This document shows, one piece after another, positions 13,431 through 27,952 of a stretch of 64,000 nt of DNA. Every line of letters starts with the position of its first letter. The first letter of the stretch is position 1. The notes under the pieces were generated by a model that was not told the origin of the DNA, ran no database searches, and saw only the letters and a list, made by a program, of their open reading frames with translations. Both the position numbers and the translations under genes were made by a program. The DNA comes from Saitoella complicata NRRL Y-17804 (Eukaryota > Ascomycota > Saitoellomycetes > Saitoellales > Saitoellaceae): contig NW_017566995.1 in assembly GCF_001661265.1 (NCBI RefSeq), positions 496,001-560,000 of the forward strand. The letters are read 5' to 3'.

Positions 13431-14830
13431 GTAACGGCTTACAGACATCCGCCAGGATATGTTGCGGAACAAGGCAAGATGAGTCGCATTTGCAGGCCAT
13501 AGGCTGTCTCGTGGCCTTCTCCCGTTCAGGGTCCAGGAGCTCTCTAGACCTTACGATTGCCTCATACATGCTCACACTGCCGTGCACCACCAAGCTCTCC
13601 GTCCTACAACAAAACGCGGCAACTTTGTCGTCCGAACAATGACATATCGAATGAGCAACAGTGTAACTTGCTCTATACCTCGTTGCTGTCCTCCCTTCAA
13701 GCATTCTGGTAGCTTCCCTACTTGCTTGATTATTTCGGTGGATGTGTGACCTTGTCATGCGTGGGATCTTTCCCCTACCAAACCCACCCCCGTCACCCCA
13801 CCATACCCTCCACTCAATAAAATCCATTCCCCTAGCTCTATATCGCTTCAAAGCTCTTAGTCAAAGGTCTAGCACTCCCGACATCCGGGAATTAAGCACA
13901 AACAGCTCCTACCACAAGGCGCCCCGCTCATCCGGCGTGGCGGGTGCGGGAATCCGGCAGCGGTTGACTATCCGAGCATATGGGCTGCAACGGAAAGAAG
14001 GCCGATGAGAAGCTAGGGAAGCTATGGCAGTGTAGTTTGCTTAGTCTTGTGGGTTATTTAGGACTTGGTTTGGGAGCGAGTGGGAATTGGCGACTGAGTG
14101 GACAGGGTTCGCGTGGGTCCTTGGCTAGGAATTGGAAGCTTCCGAGTTTTCTGTGCGGGCTCATGTCTGAATCCCAAGTTAGAAAGCCAGGAATGAGTGA
14201 CAGATTTCAGGTCCTGAAAGTCTCTACACATGTCCCCTCACGCATTCGGGGAGTCGCAATCTCGCTACGGCCTTTCACAAATCAACGAAAACAAAAGAAA
14301 GAAACAAAGGCTCATTAAGGTTCACTGACGCCCGCCAAACGCCGATTCTCGGCTTGGTCCCTGACATCTAAAGGACCCTTCCCTAGGCCTGGCGAAGTTC
14401 ATCTCAAAATATTTTTGCAAAGCGGTTTCGAGTTTCAAAGCAAGGTTAGGTATCTGTGCTTTCCCCATACGTGTAATTGTAGGTGTACGTGCGCGCCGTG
14501 GGAATCTTTTCGCGGTCTGGGGCAGTCTCGATTCACGGACCGAGAACCCTTTGCAAGACAGGGTTCAGGCTCTGAAGAGTGATGTGATATTGTTACCCAG
14601 AGCGACAATGTTGGGAGAGAAAAGGCCTAAGGATGGAGTCTACTTCTTCGTTCGGACCGGTTGTTCCACGAGTTCCGATGTATCTAGCGGAAAGACGCAT
14701 CCGAAGATAGGGATCTCGCGTACATGACAACCGGAACCTTCAAAACAATGATGTAACCAACAGTTTTAGCTTTGCTGCCCTGTCGACCATCCCCAACGAA
14801 ACCTAAGACTTCTCCAGATCTAACGTTCGG

Positions 14831-14875
14831 AAGCCTTGCAAAGCCTTGCAAAGCCTTGCAAAGCCTTGCAAAGCC
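14831..14875 (+). repeat. Decamer tandem repeat AAGCCTTGCA x4.5
   Basis: Four exact copies of a 10-base unit (AAGCCTTGCA) are followed by half a fifth copy (AAGCC). Copies are identical, so the array is probably recent or length-variable. The unit carries the near-palindrome TGCAAAGCCTTGCA when joined. Confidence 0.9.
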
Positions 14876-17557
14876 GTCCAGATCACGTTATTCCAGTGCA
14901 CCTGACCCCACGGAATTTTTCCCCCGTGATCTCACGGCCACCATCTAAGCCACGCCCACCTGACCTCACCTGACCTTTTCATCCCATCTCATCCCTGCGC
15001 CCGTCCCGCGCCGTCATACAGGCGGCTGTACGCGGTACACATGTCCCACGGCATAAACTCGGGCTCACGCTTACCTAACTTATCGAATCCCAACCCTTCC
15101 CGTCCTCAAATGAATCAACCTGGGTGATCGAAAGTGCTGCTTTGGACACGCGTGTTACTTTTTGAAGATGAAAGTCGTTCATGGGTGAACCCTATACCGT
15201 GTGTGGCGGGGTTGATGTAAGAGTTGTGAGCTCGCGAGGGTAGGAGAGGTAGGGTAGAGATTGATTCAGCGGTATGGCGTCTTGAGAATCAGTAAGCACC
15301 AGCGCTGGAGAACAGCTTGAGTGACGGACCGGATAATTGTAAAGGTCTTCGAAGCAAGGGCAGGGTCTCAATTTGCAGGGTCCTTAGGCGGAAGTGTGTT
15401 CGGTAACACGTACGGGCCGGGGTCGATCTTGAGGAAGGGCGAGGAAGGCATAACTGATTTGAGCGGAGCGCCGCTACACTCTCGGAACGGACGGCACTTT
15501 TAATTGCGAATATTGTCCACTGCTATAACGAGATAACAACTGTAGGCTGTCAATTGCAATGTACATCTGAGTTGAATACTCACGGTCCGACATTACTTGC
15601 GCTTGCCAAGTGCACCGTCAACACCAACACCAACACAGTCGCAGTCCCAGTACTAGTTCGGAGCATGATTGCTGCGAAACACCGAGCAGCTGTTGCCAGT
15701 CCCTCTCCCTCTCAATTGCAGTTAGTTGCAACTCCCCCTGCATCCATAGTCCAAGTGCAGCTAACATCTGGCATATTCTGATATACATCTCGTCATCAAT
15801 GTCTCGCGTAAGACACCCAATTCCACCCAATCCACATCCACTAAACCCGCCAATCCCACCAAGCTCAACGCCAATCGCAACGGCTCGTCGCATACGTCGA
15901 GTCGTACGTGCTTCAAATTTTTTTCCCCGATCAACATGTCCTGCCCACAACCGTTGGAAATAGCCACAGCCAATTGAGTCACTTTCATCTCCCTTGTATG
16001 TGTCGCAAGGTCATCCCGCATTTTCCGCTCGTACATGGTAGGGGCACGTGACACGTCACCCCATGGGGTAAATCTGTCATCTTTGGGCCCCTTGGCATCG
16101 GTGTCGGGTAGGCGCGCGAGCTCAGCGCTCAGCGACGAGGTTGGCTGGATGTCACCCGTGTGTGATTGAGACTCGAGAACTCGAATCCCTTCACTTGCAA
16201 TTGCAATGATGATCAATTGCCCTCGAGCTTCTCGGCGTCGCCATTCCTTCCCCTTCGAGTCGTCCCCAGCAACCCACATACGCGCCCGCCGGCCGCGGGT
16301 AATGGCACCCATTACCTAAGCGGCTTGCCTTTCTTCTCTTGCTACGGTTGATCTCCCTAGTCCTAGTCCTAAACCTCCATTTTGCTTGTACGACAATTCC
16401 GCATCCTCAGCTAAGGGTCACCCAGCGTCCCAGGGTCCTCATTGGTGCATCTATGTCTCGCTCTCCATGCCCCTTCATCTCACTGTGTTGGGCTCAGGCG
16501 ACTTTACATTTTGGCAGGGAGAGTCGATCCGGCACAATGCGATCCGAGACACCGCGCCGTAACGTACAGCAAGCAAGAGGCCTAGTAGCAGAAATATGAC
16601 TGGCGCGCATCCCGGCTCAAGCACGGAGGTTCATGTGACCCAGCAACCCCACGGGGAGCCGCTAACCCCGATAAGGCACACTGCATGGACGGGGCGCTTA
16701 CTCAGGGCAGAACGCCGTGCATTGGCCAAAACACCAATCAACAACCCGAGAAAAAGCTCCTATCCTAGCTTGCTGTTGAAGGTTTTGGGTGTGTGGACGC
16801 GAGACACAGATGCTACTGCTCGGCGCCGGCGGACGGCGGACGGCTGGGGAGGATCTTGTGACGCATGATCTCTGTGTGAATTGGTGTGGGAGCAGCTGGA
16901 GCGATGCAAGTTGACAGCTGGCTTGCATGTTTTGGATTACAGTGGCGAATTTCTCGGAATGTTACAGGGTTGCAGCAGTTGGGAGATGTTTAGGGGATGC
17001 AGTGTGTCTAAGCATAACGTAAGCTCGATCAATTGAGCTTGGATACGGCCACGATGGGTGGAGCCGCCCGCGACAACACAGAGCTCGCGAGACGAGAAGG
17101 GTAACGATGGAGACGGGAGATGAACGGGGTCTTGGGGGCGAACCCTGGCCACCGTAAAGTAAATTTCCGCAGAGTTTCGGAAAAATCCCTGCGCTGAGTA
17201 AGCACACCAATCTCAATTGCAAGGGAGCGAACCCTGCTCAATTGATTGCCAACCCTGACCAACAGCCCAGGCTCGGGGCATCGTTGAGCCGTTCTCCCCC
17301 AGAAGGCTGATCGTTACTCGGGTACAGCTGCTTGCCCCAGACGGCTTTACCCATCCTTGTTAGTGCGTGTGGCTTGGAATTGCTGGGGTCTCCACGGGGT
17401 AGTCCAATCAACGCACAACACAAGCGCGCCACACGTGCTGCTCCTTTACCCGCTGCCGTCAACTGGTCGCTGCCTCCCCAGATCAGCTTGTACTTAAGGT
17501 GCGTGCCTGCCAACGTGACTTGGACATATGTCCCTACCAGAAAAGTCAATACTGTAA

Positions 17558-20484
<2,927 letters not shown>

Positions 20485-21701
20485 GCCTTCTCGCTTCGCC
20501 TCTTTACGATGATGGTCATTCCTACAAAGATGAGATGTACGATATACGTGGAAAATGGAGGCAGTGCCGTGCTGCTGTGCTGTGTTGTTTGATACCCTAT
20601 GGAGAAGGCCTGTGTGTGGCTCATGCCCGAGATGCATCCGTACCGGCTATATGTTTTTTTTAGCGCCGGAGGATGAACCGAAGCCTTTGCGCGCCTTCTA
20701 CGAAAACTCGAGAAAGAGCTGAAGCAAAAAAAGTAAGTGTCGAGTGAGGAGAGCTGGTCGATCCCTCTTTTGTTTTTGGACTTGTTGGTCTGTTTGTATG
20801 CTTTGGGACTCTTGTGATACCTTCTTTTGGACTTTGGATATTCGGTTAATTTTTGGAAGTATATACCTACGATACGCTATGATACACTATCTAAAATCGA
20901 TACTTGTTGATCTTGAACCTGCTCTTGCCAATAAGGCCGTGCACAATGTATTTCAATTGGTTCTGTCGTTTGGTCCCGACCTCTGTTACTCCCGTGTATC
21001 GCCGGCTGGTACAGCAGTTGTGGTAGCGCACATGTACACCAAATTCGGGGGCTTCTCGGTAAGAGCGTCAGGAATGCGACCCGTCCGAGCCGGGAATGGC
21101 GTCTACTGGTACATTCGGAACAACCAGGACGCCTTGACGCCATCGGACGTCCAGTTACTGTTGAGGCTTCGCAATTGCGCAACGTTACTGCGGGTTCAAT
21201 TCGTTGAGTTGAGGTGCGCTTGCCCCAGGATGGCGTGGAAAACGCTTCGTGGAGGTCCAGATGGGGTCCCAGTTCCGTCCTTCCCCGTGCGAGGAGTGTG
21301 CTACGGCCCCAGTTCCGTGCTTGAATTGCCATTTGGCATTAGAATGAACCCCCGTTCGACTCCGATGGCGTAGCATTCACGTACTCTATTCCAGCGGGAG
21401 GCGCTGCACTGCGCGCATGTTCCGGCGTTAATGGTCTCTAAGGAAAAACTATCATCCGATTCCGCTAGTATCGCACCAAAAGACTCGACTTACGACACCC
21501 TAAACCCTCGGCGGTCTTCCGAAGATGGCCCGCCAAGGGTTTATAAGGGCCTCGTAGATTTTTTTTCATTTTCTCCAGATCCGCATCTCCCCCCACGACG
21601 ATCTCCTTTTAGGGCCAGCATTTGCCCCAGTTCTTCCTCCGTCCGGGGTCTCCAGTTCCGTCTGCTCAGTCTTTCGAAGTTTTTTTGAGTGAAATTTAAC
21701 G
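20485..21701. other. Intergenic region between the C2H2 factor and the sugar transporter
   Basis: About 1.2 kb holding the factor's 3' end and the transporter promoter. A TTTATAAG TATA-like motif lies at about 21539-21547, some 155 bases before the transporter ATG. Two overlapping, opposed open frames (20744-21373 plus, 20877-21332 minus) have no recognisable features and are not called. CAATTG occurs at 20954 and 21172. Confidence 0.5.
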
Positions 21702-23485
21702 ATGGCCGGTGCTTCGAGAGCGAGTCCTGTGAGTTCAATGATCCCGTTTTTGCGGTTTCGGGGTACTAATTGCGGTTCGTTTGGCAGTATTTCTTCCTTG
21801 TGGTCACCTCGATCATTTTGGGTACCTTCCAGTATGGTTACCACATCGCCGCGTTGAACACGCCCGAGAAGGTCGTCCGCTGTCAAACTATTGATCTCTC
21901 CGGTACCAACGTGAACGCGCACCTCAACCTTCCCAACTGTATCTCTCTCAATGACAACCAATACTCCATGGTCACCGCTCTCTACAACTTGGGTGGTATG
22001 ATCGGTGCTTTGGCTTCCCAGACTACCGCCGATCGTTTCGGTCGTCAGAAGTCCACTCTTCTCTACTCCTTCATCTTCCTCGTCGGTGGATTCATCTTCA
22101 CCTTCGCTACCAACTACGCCATGATGGTCGTCGGCCGTCTTATCCTCGGTGTCGGTGCTGGTTTCGCCGGTGTCATCGGATCTCTCTGGCTCAACGAGTC
22201 TGCTCCTGCTCACTTGAAGGGTCCCCTTGGTGTTGCTTCCCAGTTGGCTATTTGCACTGGTATCTTGCTCGTCAACATCTTCGGTTTGGCTTTGTCAACC
22301 ACCTCCCTCTGGCGTATCATCTTCTTCATCGGTCTCATTTTGGCCTTGACGCAGTTATGTGTTACCCTTGTCGTCGGCGAGTCTCCCAAGTGGCTCGCTA
22401 CCTTCGGTCAGGACATCGAGAAGGCCAAGTACCAGCTCGGTAAGCTCCGGGGTCTTCCGTCTGACCACCCTGAGATCGAGGCCGAGATCTACGCTATGCT
22501 CCACAACGAGGAGGCCAAGGATGCCGATGAGCCACTTCCCGAGCACGCTGGCAACGCTGCCTTGTTCCCTGCTATCAAGGAGTCCGCTCCCGTTGACTCT
22601 GCTATGGTTACCCCCGAGGGTTCCAAGCCCGCCTCCGCCTCCGTTTCCCGTGCACCCTCCATCATCCACGAGGCCAAGAACGAGATCTCCGTCGAGAAGC
22701 ACGACAACACTGAGGTCGAGGACATCGAGCGCATTGGTTCCCCTGGACCCCGTACTGCCGCCCGTTCCCACGAGGCCATTCCCTTCTGGAAGTTCATCTT
22801 CGCTCGCGAGTGGCGCAAGCCCTTCGTTGCTACCCTTTTCGTCATGTTGGGTCAGCAGTGGTGTGGTATTAACGCTGTCAACTTCTTCTCTACCAACATC
22901 TTGACTCGTCTAATGCCCGACAAGGCTCAGGCTCTTTCCATCACTCTCTCCGCTATCCAGCTTCTCGCTACCTTCATCCCCGTTGTCCTCCTCAACCGTG
23001 TCGGTCGTCGTACCCTTGAGTTGTGGTCTATTGGATCCTACGGTATCTTCACCATCGTTCTCGGTATCGGATTGAACATCAACAACGCTGAGGTCCAGAA
23101 GGGATTGGGCATGTTCGGTTTGATCATGCTTATCATCTGCTACTCTGGTGGTATTGGTCCCTTGCCCTTCATCATCACCCCCGAGATCGTCGACATCCGT
23201 GCCGCCGGTGTTGCTCAGTCCCTCGGTCTCAGCATCTGTTGGTTGTCTGCCTTCGTCATCGGTTTGATCTTCTTGCCTATCCAGGAGGCTATCGGTGCCA
23301 ACGTTTGGTTCGTCTTCACTGCATGCTGTGGTATCCTCTTCGTTGGATTCTTCTTGTTCGTCCCTGAGACTTTCAAGAACGGCCGTGTCTTGACTCCTGA
23401 GCAGGTTTGGATTCAGCACGCTCCTGGATCCCTCTTTGCTATTGGGCGCAAGAATAGGTCTGCTCGTGAGGAGAATGCTCTCTAA
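21702..23485 (+). CDS. MFS sugar transporter, Vps73/YBR241C-like
   Basis: Two exons, 21702-21728 (nine codons) and 21788-23485, encode 574 residues. Twelve membrane helices are expected in two sets of six. Sugar-porter signatures are present: DRFGRQ after helix 2, GRLILGVGAGF, NESAPAHLKG, and in the second half GQQWCGINAVNFFSTNI, NRVGRRTLE and PETFKNGR. The opening YFFLVVTSIILGTFQYGYHIAALNTPEK matches the family of yeast Vps73/YBR241C, thought to act on the vacuole rather than the plasma membrane. A hydrophilic, acidic, Ser/Pro-rich loop of about 100 residues separates the halves, longer than in most hexose transporters. The substrate is probably a hexose, inferred. Codon bias is strong. Confidence 0.85.
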
Positions 23486-24371
23486 GCGAGTGATGTGGTA
23501 GAATAGGAAAAGTGATAAGATAGAAATGGGTTGGCTGCAGGACAGGCAAAGGAGATAGAAATTAGCATAATATACATGTACCTCCTCTTCTCAACGTTGT
23601 CCCTCTGCAACTGGTTCTCTTAATGCTCCTGATCGAGTTTCGGTGCGCGATTGCGAATTCCCACGTTCGAATTTTCGGTTGCAACTCGAACTCGGTAATG
23701 TCTGCACTGATGTCCTCTTCATCTTCATGTCATCCTTTTCGGACCTAACCGGCCAATAATCTCATCTATATTGAGGGCTCAGGATTGCGTCTGGCTCGCA
23801 TTCGAGGCAACTCCAAGCGAACATCGCCTCGTCATGAACTGAGCATCACCCACCATCCAGCAGCCAAACACAGCGAACAAACTCCCCGTAGAAATCATCG
23901 AGTCGCCCTATTCAAATATTTCAAATCATCATAAGCCTCACGTACAACTACGTAGCCAGTAAGCGTGCTACCTTATCTCCGATGCAGCGCTAAATGGGGT
24001 TGGGCGGGCGTAGCTGCCACCTCGAAGCTCTCGAAGGAACCGCAGAAACTTCGAACCCAGTTGTATTAACTCGACAGCCTGCACATACAGACCCCGGCAT
24101 TCCCCCGCCTTAACCTTAAAGATTTCCAGCAGGAATCTCATCTAACCCATATCGGCTGACTTATCAATTTCAGTCTGCGCGTTTTGCGCTTCAACGTCTA
24201 AATCGCTTCGCCGTCGGCCGTTTCACGTCAGTACCTGCGATCCGGGTCGATATACGTACGCAACCCCGAACCCAGCTGCAGTCAGATCCTGTCATACGGC
24301 AACATTCTTGAATCATATAAGGTTCAAGACATTAGCAAGCTACCCCGCCTCATAACGCATCATCTGAACCA
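23486..24371. other. Intergenic region upstream of the FYVE gene
   Basis: About 890 bases between two plus-strand genes. I looked for tRNA-like B boxes (a TTCGAACCC lies at about 24050, read on the minus strand) but no cloverleaf could be built. No open frame of note. Confidence 0.5.
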
Positions 24372-25293
24372 ATGGACGTCTACGCTCTTACCCGCAAGGT
24401 TTGTGTAGCTGTGCCGGATGCCGTCCCGACATGTGATGTTGACATGGTATATAGACCCGCCCTACAAACCCTACGATGGGTCCCATGAAAGGTCCTACGA
24501 CCTCACCATCTACCGTCAACACCAAGCCAGAGGAGACCCTACCACCGTTGCGGCGTGAAGCAAGTCAGATAGCTCTACACAACCACCCAGGCAACCCACC
24601 AAAGAGTCCGATGTATAGGCCAGCAGGTACATAGCTTTCCTCGCTGGTCATTGTCCGTCTTACTAACGATCCGCAGCACTACGACAATCCTCCTACCGTC
24701 CACCAACCCTCCGCGATCTCCCAACTATGGCAAACTACGGCTCCTACACCGCTCCACCCTCACCAACCCCCTCCGACTCCTCCTCCAAAACCATCGGCCA
24801 CCGTCCCACCGTCACCCCAATGCGTGAACACTGGAAACCCGATTCCGCAGCCCAAGAATGCGCCGCCTCGACCTGCCACATCAAATTCGGCGTATGGGAC
24901 CGCCGCCACCACTGTCGACGCTGTGGTGACATTTTCTGTGCGCAGCACTCGAGGGCGACGGTTCGGTTGGATGAGAGTGCGATGTTTCATGATGAGGGCG
25001 TCATGAGTCGGGCGTGTCCGAGATGTGCGAGGGAGTGGGATTCATGGAGGAGGTCACAGAATGTGCCGACGCCGTCGCCGTCCTCTGCGGGGACGACTGG
25101 TGGGCCTGCGGACCAGGTGGCTAAAGGAGGGAAGGTTGAGCAGTTGAGGAGGCATACCCCCACGCGGACGATGAGCGAGGGACCCATGACGATCTCGAGG
25201 CAGACGAGTGAGCGTTCAGAGGCAAGCGAAGACCAGGCAAACCAGATGCCTATGCCCTCTGTACCTCAGGACTGGGTTTGGAGTACGTTCTAA
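24372..25293 (+). CDS. Small FYVE zinc-finger protein
   Basis: Three exons, 24372-24398, 24455-24626 and 24677-25293, encode 271 residues; introns are 56 and 50 nt. The N-terminal third is Pro/Thr-rich. A FYVE domain occupies about 117-190: the WxxD-type HWKPD start, paired cysteines, the basic RRHHCRRCG core at 142-150 that contacts phosphatidylinositol 3-phosphate, CAQHSR, and a final CPRC. The tail is Ser/Thr-rich and ends DWVWSTF, a terminus I recall as conserved in fungal relatives. Role: PI3P binding on endosomes or vacuole. It converges with TUL1. The first two exons were placed from splice signals and open frame alone, so they are less certain than the FYVE exon. Confidence 0.78.
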
Positions 25294-25584
25294 GTCGCGC
25301 GTGCTACCCGCATATGAACGAATGGTTATTGGTGGATTAGGGGGCTGCGGTCCGGGGTGGTCAAGGTATTAGGTGGGAACTGATTCGATGGGCGGATTGC
25401 ATATTTTATTGCTTAATGTTTTTGGGAAGGGGGCAGCACTATATACAAGCGCCCTGGAGATTGTTTGATTACAGGATACGAAACCTTTACGTTTGGTCAG
25501 AGAATAGACTGTCTCTTGGTATCTGCTATGCTATGCATTGAGCAGCTCGAAGGCTATGTCTTGAGGCAAAAAGAAGGAGTGCTC

Positions 25585-27718
25585 TCAACATGGGGGTAGT
25601 CCACATCGACATACAGGACATTGTAACCGTACTCTCATCCATTCCTCCAGACACCCCGAATGGAAGACGTGTCCACAAGGCGGTACCATATACCCCTGCC
25701 TACTCAGCACACTCGTTGCAGCGCTATGTGGTATCTCAACCGGTGCCATACAAATCGCACAATCTGGTCGTTGGTTTGCTTCCTCATCTGTAGGTGGTAG
25801 GATGGGGTGGTAGTCGTACACCGGCGGAAGGTACTTGCCGGGAATGAACCACCGTGGTCCAAGGAGTTGCTGTGATGCAAGTACCAGAAGCTGTAGTTGC
25901 ATCCAAGCGATAAGAACAAATCCCCAGAGCCCCCTCTCCTCACCGAGGAACACGAGGTTCCCAGGCAAGATGTACGTGTACAACCCCGGGATGCACAACC
26001 TCCCCACACTCATCCCAATGACAAACCACCACCCAAAAGCTTTCCTCGTTCCACGGATCGCGTTACGGTAGATCTGTGGCACCCAGAAGGAGTAGAGACT
26101 GAACATGAGGGCGTTCAGGACGTAACGGCGGAGCGTTGGTGGGAATGAGAACATGACGTGGAGAGAGATGAGGAAGAGGACGAAGACGAGGAAGTAGAAT
26201 CTGGCGTAGAGCGAGCCAATGCCTGTTGACTCTTCTTGTACCGGAGCCGGAGTTGGGGTTGGTTGTGCAGCGGTTGCGGGCGCTGGGAGCGGGCCATCGG
26301 CGGCAGGTTGTGGGCGAGGAGGGACGGGCGGTGCTCGTGCTGCTCGGCGTTCGGGTTCTTGTGTCTGCCAAACGACCAAGAGTAGACGCATCCCGAAGAT
26401 GCTGACAAGAACGAAGGTGATAAAGGCTGCTGTGACGAAGGGCAGGAATAAGCTCTCGGTGAGCATTCCCACAGACAAGTAAATGATGGAAAGGTACCCG
26501 TCCATGACTGCCATGATCGCAATTGTCCAGAAGGAGACTTTGCTCATCTGGGACGGTGTTGATGTCTGTCCGAGCTGGTGGATGAGAAGGGTAACCTGGA
26601 TGAATGCATTCAGAGCGGCGAAAGATGCTACCGAGCGAGCAGAGCCAAAGAATGTCTTCATGACCTGCCCCTGAGCATCTTTCCACTGAAGCGCAATGTT
26701 GCACGAAGGTGAATACACAACAGCTGAGTGAACGACAGGCGGGATCGCCGTGAATGGCAAAGCACCGGTGGAGAGCCGCGCTTCTTGCTCGATCAGTCGC
26801 AACCGCTCTTCACTCTCCTTCACGGGCATCAACTGCACCCAGGCGAACCAATCGCACCTCTTCACATCGTCATCGGGCACCAGGTCTAATGTACCAAATT
26901 CGAGACTGCGCTCATCGGACTTGATCTTGCGGTCCAGTTGATCCAGGACGAGGGCTTTCGTTCCGTTAAAGTAACGTTCAGCCGGCATGAAGTGCGGTAA
27001 TGCTTCGTAGCCGTAGAAGTTTGATGTGGAGTCTGAGGAGAAAACCATGAGACCGTCAGACAGGATATGTGCTCCTCTGAATTTGATGGAGTAAGAAAGC
27101 TCAGACGATGATTCAAGATCGAGCGTAGCCTGTAAATACGATTAGCGTGTCACCATGGGAAAGGCCACTGTCGAACTGACGTCTATCAATTGAGTTCCAT
27201 TGATGTTTTCTGTATCCTTCTCCGCAAGGTAGAGCTTCATTTTTCCTGGAGCTGACCAATCCCACGAGATCAAGTCTGGGGGTAAAGTGGAGTTCTCGTT
27301 GACTTCTGGTGGCGGCATTACGCTGGACCAGTCTGCGTATGCGAAGCCGGACACATTCGCATGATATACTGCCTCTTTTACATTCCCGTTATGGATCAGA
27401 GCATTCCGGGCTGCCTGAACTTGTGGTGGTAAATCGGAGTTTGCCTGTGAAGGAGCAGTCAGCTAAGTAGTCTTTCAGCACTCAACGACAACGTTCCCTT
27501 ACCCCGGTAAGATTAGAAGGCACTCTACCCTCCCACGTACTATTCCCCGCTATCCATCGTATATCTCGCGCCTTCTGTATTTCTGCTTCCAAGACGTCGC
27601 GCGGAGTGACTACAGGTGGTTGTGCCGGTCCTCCAGACGTAAGGAAGAAGAATATGAGAATCAGGAGCAGAATTGGAGGTCCTCTATTGGTCCCTGGAGC
27701 ATAACCGGTCGTGTCCAT
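25585..27718 (-). CDS. TUL1: Golgi Dsc complex E3 ubiquitin ligase Tul1/Dsc1
   Basis: Three exons, 27718-27503, 27444-27181 and 27129-25585, encode 674 residues. A signal/anchor (PPILLLILIFFFLTSGGPA) opens the protein, then a lumenal domain of about 300 residues, a block of at least six membrane helices with a Pro/Ala-rich loop in the middle, and a C-terminal RING-H2 at about 613-674 (CAICMAPVEI, CGHVFHSGCLEEWM, CPVC). This is the architecture of Tul1 and fission-yeast Dsc1, the ligase that ubiquitylates misplaced membrane proteins and, in many fungi, the SREBP precursor, with Cdc48 as a downstream partner. The first membrane exon and RING are intact. It is divergent from the BTB gene with about 230 bp between starts. 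Confidence 0.9.
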
Positions 27719-27952
27719 AGCATTGAGTGCGGATCAGCTCGACTCTGCGGCGGGTTACCTGTTATCCTACGAATGCGGAGGAGGCTTGGGTCAGGGCAAC
27801 CCGCCGCTTGTTTGCGTCAGCGTCACGCATACAACCCGAATACAAATAACAATCACGGACCATTCTCGAAACGCATTCAGCTTGCTCAATTCTCCTCTGC
27901 ATCATTTTCTTTTCTATTTATCGCACAAAACCCCTGAAAGTCCGGGTAAAGG

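Noticed and set aside
13426-13851. 141-codon minus-strand frame next to the GST promoter
   Set aside because: It covers the TATA box of the GST-like gene and lacks recognisable features.
13980-14318. 112-codon frame starting MGCNGKK
   Set aside because: The MGC start recalls lipid-modified proteins, but composition is random and no conserved segment or splice partner was found.
20744-21373. 209-codon plus-strand frame after the transcription factor
   Set aside because: It begins at a non-ATG codon, overlaps an antisense frame of 151 codons and shows no family features.
24040-24070. tRNA-like B box (GGGTTCGAAGT on the minus strand)
   Set aside because: No matching A box, acceptor stem or T stem could be formed around it.
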